Program-made: the position numbers and the translations under genes
Notes under the pieces: model-generated
What the model was told of the DNA's origin: nothing
The model's database searches: none
The model's input: only the letters and a program-made list of their open reading frames with translations
Source: Acinetobacter sp. ANC 4910
GTDB lineage: Bacteria; Pseudomonadota; Gammaproteobacteria; Pseudomonadales; Moraxellaceae
NCBI RefSeq assembly: GCF_004331035.1
Contig: NZ_SJNT01000007.1
Location: forward strand, 62,001-126,000
Length of the DNA: 64,000 bases
Direction of reading: 5' to 3'
Shown here: positions 60,063 to 64,000 of the stretch, piece after piece
Layout of the letters: each line of letters begins with the position of its first letter
How positions within the stretch are numbered: position 1 is the first letter of the stretch

Positions 60063-60452
60063 GGTGATGTACTGTAATGGTGTCCTGATATTCACCTAGT
60101 GAAACACGCCATGTACTTTAGGGACCTTTCGATAAATCTGAATAGTTTATGCTCCATTCATTCCCACACCCTGTGAAGTATTCGTACTACTCCACGGCTG
60201 CTTCTAAGTCGCGTTTTGATAGAGTTTATAGTCAATGTAATCTGTACCATTTCGCATACGGCGACTTGTACCATCATAATTTAAACTTTGGTCCGAGCCT
60301 ACGTTCCATGTTGTATTGAGTGAGCAAGACGGATTTACTGTTGTACTACGCGTAACACCTTTCGCTAAATTATCAATATGACCAAAATTTAAATCTGAGG
60401 CTGTCACAAGGTTACAACTATTTTCATAGTTAGCAGTTATACTTAGGCTATT
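60049..60452 (-). pseudogene. Second decayed spore-coat-U (SCPU) pilin gene, convergent
   Basis: Reading leftward from 60452: SLSITANYENSCNLVTASDL then NFGHIDN (Cys and FG turn), VNPSCSLNTTWNVG, SRRMRNGTDYIDYKLYQNAT. A TAG (60204-60206) interrupts it; the frame then continues PWSSTNTSQGVGMNGA, stop, TIQIYRKVP, and after a shift SLGEYQDTITVHH, which ends at TAA near 60051. Each piece fits the SCPU domain. Stops and a shift show it is dead. The 3' end overlaps that of the rightward copy. No chaperone or usher gene is nearby. Confidence 0.65.
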
Positions 60453-60600
60453 TTAAGTTTTATTCGAGGATTCTTTTCAACATATCCTCTGTACTCGGCT
60501 GTATATCGCTCATTTATTCTTGATAAAGGCTTTTTACAAATTTAAATCACATGAAAATATATATATTAAAATTCTAAAAGCAACCCTATTCATTGGTATA

Positions 60601-60620
60601 AAAAAACGCCCCGAAGGGCG
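60601..60620 (-). terminator. Terminator of the acyl-CoA ligase gene
   Basis: CGCCC / GGGCG stem (60607-60611, 60616-60620). Read leftward it has a TTCG tetraloop followed by T6. Confidence 0.9.
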
Positions 60621-60651
60621 CAAGAGCAAAATTAATTTAGTTTAAAAAGTA

Positions 60652-62295
60652 TTAACACGCTCGCTGTATTTGCTGTAACGCAATCTCTTGTTGTTTTAAA
60701 AGATTACGTTGGATTTTACCGCTGGATGTTTTAGGCAGGCTTTCTACAAATTCAATTTCTTTTGGATAAGCGTGTTTCGATAAGCGAGATCGGACATACT
60801 GCTGTAGTTTTTGATTCAGATGTTCATTTGCCTGATATTGTGGCTTCAAAACGACAAATGCTTTCACAATTTCAGTACGCTCTGGATCTGGCTTGCCAAT
60901 CACAGCAGACTCTAGAACTTCCTCACACTCTAATAATGTGCTTTCAACATCAAAAGGACCCACACGATAGCCTGATGTTGTAATTACATCATCATCACGT
61001 CCAATAAAATCTATACCGCCAAACTCATTCAGTTGAACCATATCACCCGTCAAATAATAGTTGCCCACAAAGGATTTACGATTCTGCCCATCATAGCCTT
61101 TAAACCAAAATAAAGCGGATTTTGAACAATCTATTGCCAAAGTACCCACTTCACCCTGTTTTACTTCCTGATGCTGTGCATTCAGGACTGCGAAGCGATG
61201 CCCAGGGATGGCAAAGCCCGCAGAACCCACTTTTTTCGGATGTGCTAATGCATGATGATTTGCAATGACCATTCCAAGTTCTGTTTGCCCATATTGATCA
61301 TAAATATTGACGTCTAAATCATGATTAAACCAATGAATTACTTCTGGCGTCAGTGGTTCACCTGCACTGCTCACCACACGTAAATGCTGTTTAATTGACG
61401 CATTAAATTTCTCTTTGAATCCGAAGAACATTCGAAAAGCGGTCGGTGAACCAGTCAAATTAGAAACTTTATGTTTTTGAATCACTTCAATGGCTTGATC
61501 TACATTAAATGCGCGCTCATCCATAATAATGCTATGACCTAAACTGAGCGGACCTGTAATGCCATAATACAAACCATAAGCCCACCCCGGATCTGCCAGA
61601 TTCCAAAAAGAATCTTCTTCACGCAAATCTACAGCATGGGTCATATAGCCTTTAAAGGCCAAAATCGCACGTAATGGTACTGGAACCGATTTCGCCAAAC
61701 CTGTCGTCCCTGATGTAAACATCATCAAAAAGTCATCATCAAAATGCCGCATTACCGCAGGACATTCTGTATCTTTCGCATTAAGTTCTTGCCAGAAATC
61801 TGCATCGGTTTTAAGGCTGTGTTTGTCATGATATACAGTCAGAATTTGAGTAATATGGATATGATTCAACTTAGCGCGCTGTTCGGAATTAGTCACAATT
61901 AGTTTTGTTTGAGCAACCTCAACACGATGCTCAATCGCCTTAGACTCAAATGCAGTAAATAAAGGCTGATAAATTGCACCAATACGCCAAGTCGCTAATA
62001 CAGTAATCAGTAACTCGGGGGTTCGTGGCAAAAGCCCTGCAATACAATCCCCCGCCTGAATTCCAGATTGCAGGAAATAATTTGCCAGTTTACCTGAAGC
62101 TTCATCCAACTGCTCAAAGCTCCAACGCTGTGATTCACCTTGTTTACCTTCCCAAATCAACGCTGTTTTATGTTGACCTAGATAGCGTGCACAGCATTCA
62201 ACATAAGCATTTATGGCTTGGGGTGTTCCGACCAAATTGTCGTGAATTGCTTTTTCAAGACTGAATTCCTGATGGGCTTCTAATAACGTCTTCAT
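60652..62295 (-). CDS. AMP-binding acyl-CoA synthetase
   Basis: 547 residues from the ATG at 62295, with GAGG about 9 bases upstream; the frame extends to 62361 without a better site. The adenylate-forming enzyme core has FTSGTTGLAKSV (P-loop), YDQYGQTELG, and TGDMVQLNEFGG; the C-terminal catalytic Lys is in PKTSSGKIQRN. It is closest in pattern to acetyl/medium-chain acyl-CoA ligases, converting a carboxylate to its CoA ester with ATP. It follows an acyl-CoA dehydrogenase and an SDR gene on the same strand, so it probably activates the substrate for a beta-oxidation-like route. Confidence 0.88.
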   Translation of the reverse strand: MKTLLEAHQEFSLEKAIHDNLVGTPQAINAYVECCARYLGQHKTALIWEGKQGESQRWSFEQLDEASGKLANYFLQSGIQAGDCIAGLLPRTPELLITVLATWRIGAIYQPLFTAFESKAIEHRVEVAQTKLIVTNSEQRAKLNHIHITQILTVYHDKHSLKTDADFWQELNAKDTECPAVMRHFDDDFLMMFTSGTTGLAKSVPVPLRAILAFKGYMTHAVDLREEDSFWNLADPGWAYGLYYGITGPLSLGHSIIMDERAFNVDQAIEVIQKHKVSNLTGSPTAFRMFFGFKEKFNASIKQHLRVVSSAGEPLTPEVIHWFNHDLDVNIYDQYGQTELGMVIANHHALAHPKKVGSAGFAIPGHRFAVLNAQHQEVKQGEVGTLAIDCSKSALFWFKGYDGQNRKSFVGNYYLTGDMVQLNEFGGIDFIGRDDDVITTSGYRVGPFDVESTLLECEEVLESAVIGKPDPERTEIVKAFVVLKPQYQANEHLNQKLQQYVRSRLSKHAYPKEIEFVESLPKTSSGKIQRNLLKQQEIALQQIQRAC

Positions 62296-62491
62296 GACTA
62301 CAACCTCTTCCTTGCACAAAGCTCCTCGCCTTGTATTTTTAGCTTTTATTGTTTTCCACAATCTATTTTAGAATTGGGTGATCTGTAGCTAGCTAATCAT
62401 GCCTTGATGGATGCATCAATTTCCAAATCCATCAATCTAATTGCTGTTTTATGCACATTGAGAACACAATGTCTCAATGTGCGAATCTGTT

Positions 62492-63628
62492 TTAAACTTG
62501 GGTAATCTCTCGGGCAATCAACAGTCTTTGTATATCGGATGCACCTTCATAAATTTGGCTAACACGCACATCACGATAAATACGTTCCACTGGAAAATCA
62601 TTTACATAGCCATAGCCCCCGTAAATTTGAATCGCGTCGGAACAGACTCTTTCTGCCATAGTAGATGCAAACAATTTGGCCATTGAGGCTTCTTTTAAAC
62701 AAGGTTGTCCCGCATCTTTTAGACTTGCAGCATGTAAAATCAGTTGTCGTGCTGCTTCAATTTGGGTTGCCATATCAGCTAAACGGAAAGCCACAGCTTG
62801 ATGCTGTACCAACTCCACCCCGAACGTCTTACGTTCATTGGCATATTCAATGGCCGAATCTAACGCCGCGCGAGCCATACCGACAGACTGCGCCGCAATG
62901 CCAATACGCCCCGACTCTAAATTGGATAATGCAATCTTGTAACCTTGCCCTTCTTCACCCAATATATTTTCCGCAGGAATTCGACAATTTTCAAATACAA
63001 TGGTGGCTGTGTCTGAACAATGCTGCCCCATTTTCTCCTCAATTCGCGACACGATATAACCCGGGGTATCCGTTGGTACAAGGAAGCAAGAAATGCCTTT
63101 TTTCCCTGCGGATTTCTCCGTCACAGCAAAAACAATTGCTAACTGTGCATGCTTGCCTGTCGTAATAAACTGCTTTGTTCCATTCAGAACCCATGTATCG
63201 CCATCACGCTCTGCACGACATTGCAATGCTCCCGCATCAGATCCTGCCTGCGGCTCAGTTAAGCAAAAGCAGCCTAACCACTCTCCTGTTGCCAGTTTTG
63301 CTAGATATTTCTGTTTTTGTTGTTCCGTACCATATTTATAAGTAATGCCACATGGCAACGAATTTTGCACACTCACAATTGTGGAAATTGCACCATCACC
63401 CGCTGCAATTTCTTCAATCGCTAAGACCAGTGAGACATAATCCAGACCTGCACCGCCCCATTCTGGCGGTATGGTCATACCCAACGCACCGAGCTCACCC
63501 AACTGCTTTAACTCTTCGGCAGGAAATTGCCCAGTTCTATCACGCTCAGCCGCTGTCGGTTTCAGTTGTGTTTGCGAAAAATCACGCAACATCTCCTGAA
63601 CCATTTTTTGTTCATCATTTAAAATCAT
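62492..63628 (-). CDS. Acyl-CoA dehydrogenase
   Basis: 378 residues. A flavin acyl-CoA dehydrogenase of the short/medium-chain type. Seen: CFCLTEPQAGSDAG, TGKHAQLAIVF, GYGYVNDFPVERIYRD, and the catalytic Glu in IYEGASDIQRLLIARE. It introduces the 2,3 double bond in an acyl-CoA. It lies between an SDR gene (upstream) and the acyl-CoA ligase (downstream) in one leftward unit; AGAG precedes the ATG. Confidence 0.93.
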   Translation of the reverse strand: MILNDEQKMVQEMLRDFSQTQLKPTAAERDRTGQFPAEELKQLGELGALGMTIPPEWGGAGLDYVSLVLAIEEIAAGDGAISTIVSVQNSLPCGITYKYGTEQQKQKYLAKLATGEWLGCFCLTEPQAGSDAGALQCRAERDGDTWVLNGTKQFITTGKHAQLAIVFAVTEKSAGKKGISCFLVPTDTPGYIVSRIEEKMGQHCSDTATIVFENCRIPAENILGEEGQGYKIALSNLESGRIGIAAQSVGMARAALDSAIEYANERKTFGVELVQHQAVAFRLADMATQIEAARQLILHAASLKDAGQPCLKEASMAKLFASTMAERVCSDAIQIYGGYGYVNDFPVERIYRDVRVSQIYEGASDIQRLLIAREITQV

Positions 63629-63706
63629 GTAAATACTCTTACTTATTTTCTATTCTGTCTTTTGCACATCCAAATTGTGCAAACTTATTCATTACAGTAT
63701 TTAGCT

Positions 63707-64000
63707 TTATTTTGGAGCCATACGAATCGCACCATCTAAACGAATCACTTCACCATTCAAATAGGTATTTTCAACAATGTGCCCAACCAGACTTGCAAAT
63801 TCTTCAGGTTTCGCTAAACGTGGTGGAAACGGCACCATTTGTCCTAAAGCATCTTGCACATTTTGTGGCATACCTTTAAGCATCGGGGTTTCCATAATCC
63901 CTGGTGCAATTGTCATTACACGGATCGCATTTCGTGCCAGTTCACGGGCAAGCGGTAAAGTCATAGCCACAATTGCACCTTTTGATGCCGAATAAGCTGC
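63707..64000 (-). CDS. SDR-family 3-hydroxyacyl-CoA dehydrogenase, C-terminal part (cut by window end)
   Basis: 98 residues of a short-chain dehydrogenase/reductase; the 5' part lies beyond the window. The active-site motif YSASKGA is at its start, followed by [30 protein letters not shown] sequence (catalytic-helix end and PG motif) and ending [10 protein letters not shown]. The latter, together with the ETPMLKGMP region, matches 3-hydroxyacyl-CoA dehydrogenase type 2 (HSD17B10-like). It precedes the acyl-CoA dehydrogenase and should give the beta-hydroxy to beta-keto step. Confidence 0.82.
   Translation of the reverse strand, partial: AAYSASKGAIVAMTLPLARELARNAIRVMTIAPGIMETPMLKGMPQNVQDALGQMVPFPPRLAKPEEFASLVGHIVENTYLNGEVIRLDGAIRMAPK

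Noticed and set aside
59842..60099. An 85-codon rightward frame read as an intact gene
   Set aside because: It is part of a decayed SCPU gene: the conserved domain pieces continue in other frames on both sides.
60204..60407. A 67-codon leftward frame read as an intact gene
   Set aside because: The SCPU pattern continues past its stop and upstream of its start, so it is a fragment of a pseudogene.
1..64000. CRISPR arrays, tRNA or rRNA genes, replication origins and intact prophages
   Set aside because: No regularly spaced direct repeats, cloverleaf sequences, rRNA segments, DnaA-box clusters or phage structural genes were recognised by eye.

Overview
The window looks like chromosomal DNA of an Acinetobacter species (Gammaproteobacteria, Moraxellaceae). 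The base composition is AT-rich. The aceI/aceR pair (PACE chlorhexidine efflux pump with its divergent LysR regulator) is typical of the genus, and murB, dnaX, acnB, tamA/tamB, coq7 and pepN are all of the gammaproteobacterial type. No rRNA, tRNA, CRISPR array, intact insertion sequence or prophage was recognised.

Layout. 1-8.5 kb: the end of an unidentified gene, a NarL-type two-component system, an FMN glutamate-synthase-like protein, and a tight leftward operon (low-molecular-weight phosphatase, murB, a YdcF-like protein, an alpha/beta hydrolase). 8.6-12.4 kb: iron alcohol dehydrogenase, thioesterase, dnaX. 12.7-18.2 kb: a class C beta-lactamase-fold hydrolase and a MaoC hydratase / two-domain FabG / thiolase cassette. 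Its divergent layout is the same as the mycobacterial htdX-fabG4-fadA2 locus, and the thiolase carries a basic Thr/Arg/Lys-rich extension with a second translation start behind it. 18.3-26.6 kb: membrane and transport genes (DedA, AceI, LysE, BenE, SMR), transaldolase, a lipoprotein esterase and tandem universal stress proteins. 26.8-36.3 kb: pepN, small hypotheticals, a zinc-ribbon protein next to thiM, an Lrp regulator and a DASS-family carboxylate transporter.

36.4-38.7 kb is an AT-rich accessory insert. It encodes a CHAT-domain (caspase-like) protein whose 5' part is separated by an in-frame stop; the local reading frames suggest two compensating single-base changes. 38.7-46 kb: acnB, small lipoproteins and membrane proteins, an acyltransferase 3 and gene debris. 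46.3-53.6 kb: tamB and tamA, the outer-membrane translocation/assembly module. 53.8-59.4 kb: an LplT-like MFS protein, coq7, folB/folK, an AarF/UbiB kinase-like protein and a MoeB/ThiF protein. 59.4-60.6 kb looks empty but holds two convergent, decayed spore-coat-U (Csu-type pilin) genes. 60.6-64 kb: a fatty-acid catabolic set (acyl-CoA ligase, acyl-CoA dehydrogenase, SDR dehydrogenase cut by the window end).

The strongest leads are the split CHAT gene, the thiolase with dual starts in a cross-phylum cassette, two related hairpin/terminator RNAs flanking the DASS transporter, and the hidden SCPU pseudogene pair. Where a start codon was moved, the choice rests on Shine-Dalgarno spacing or a signal peptide and is stated in the entry. 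All family assignments come from reading motifs, not from database searches.
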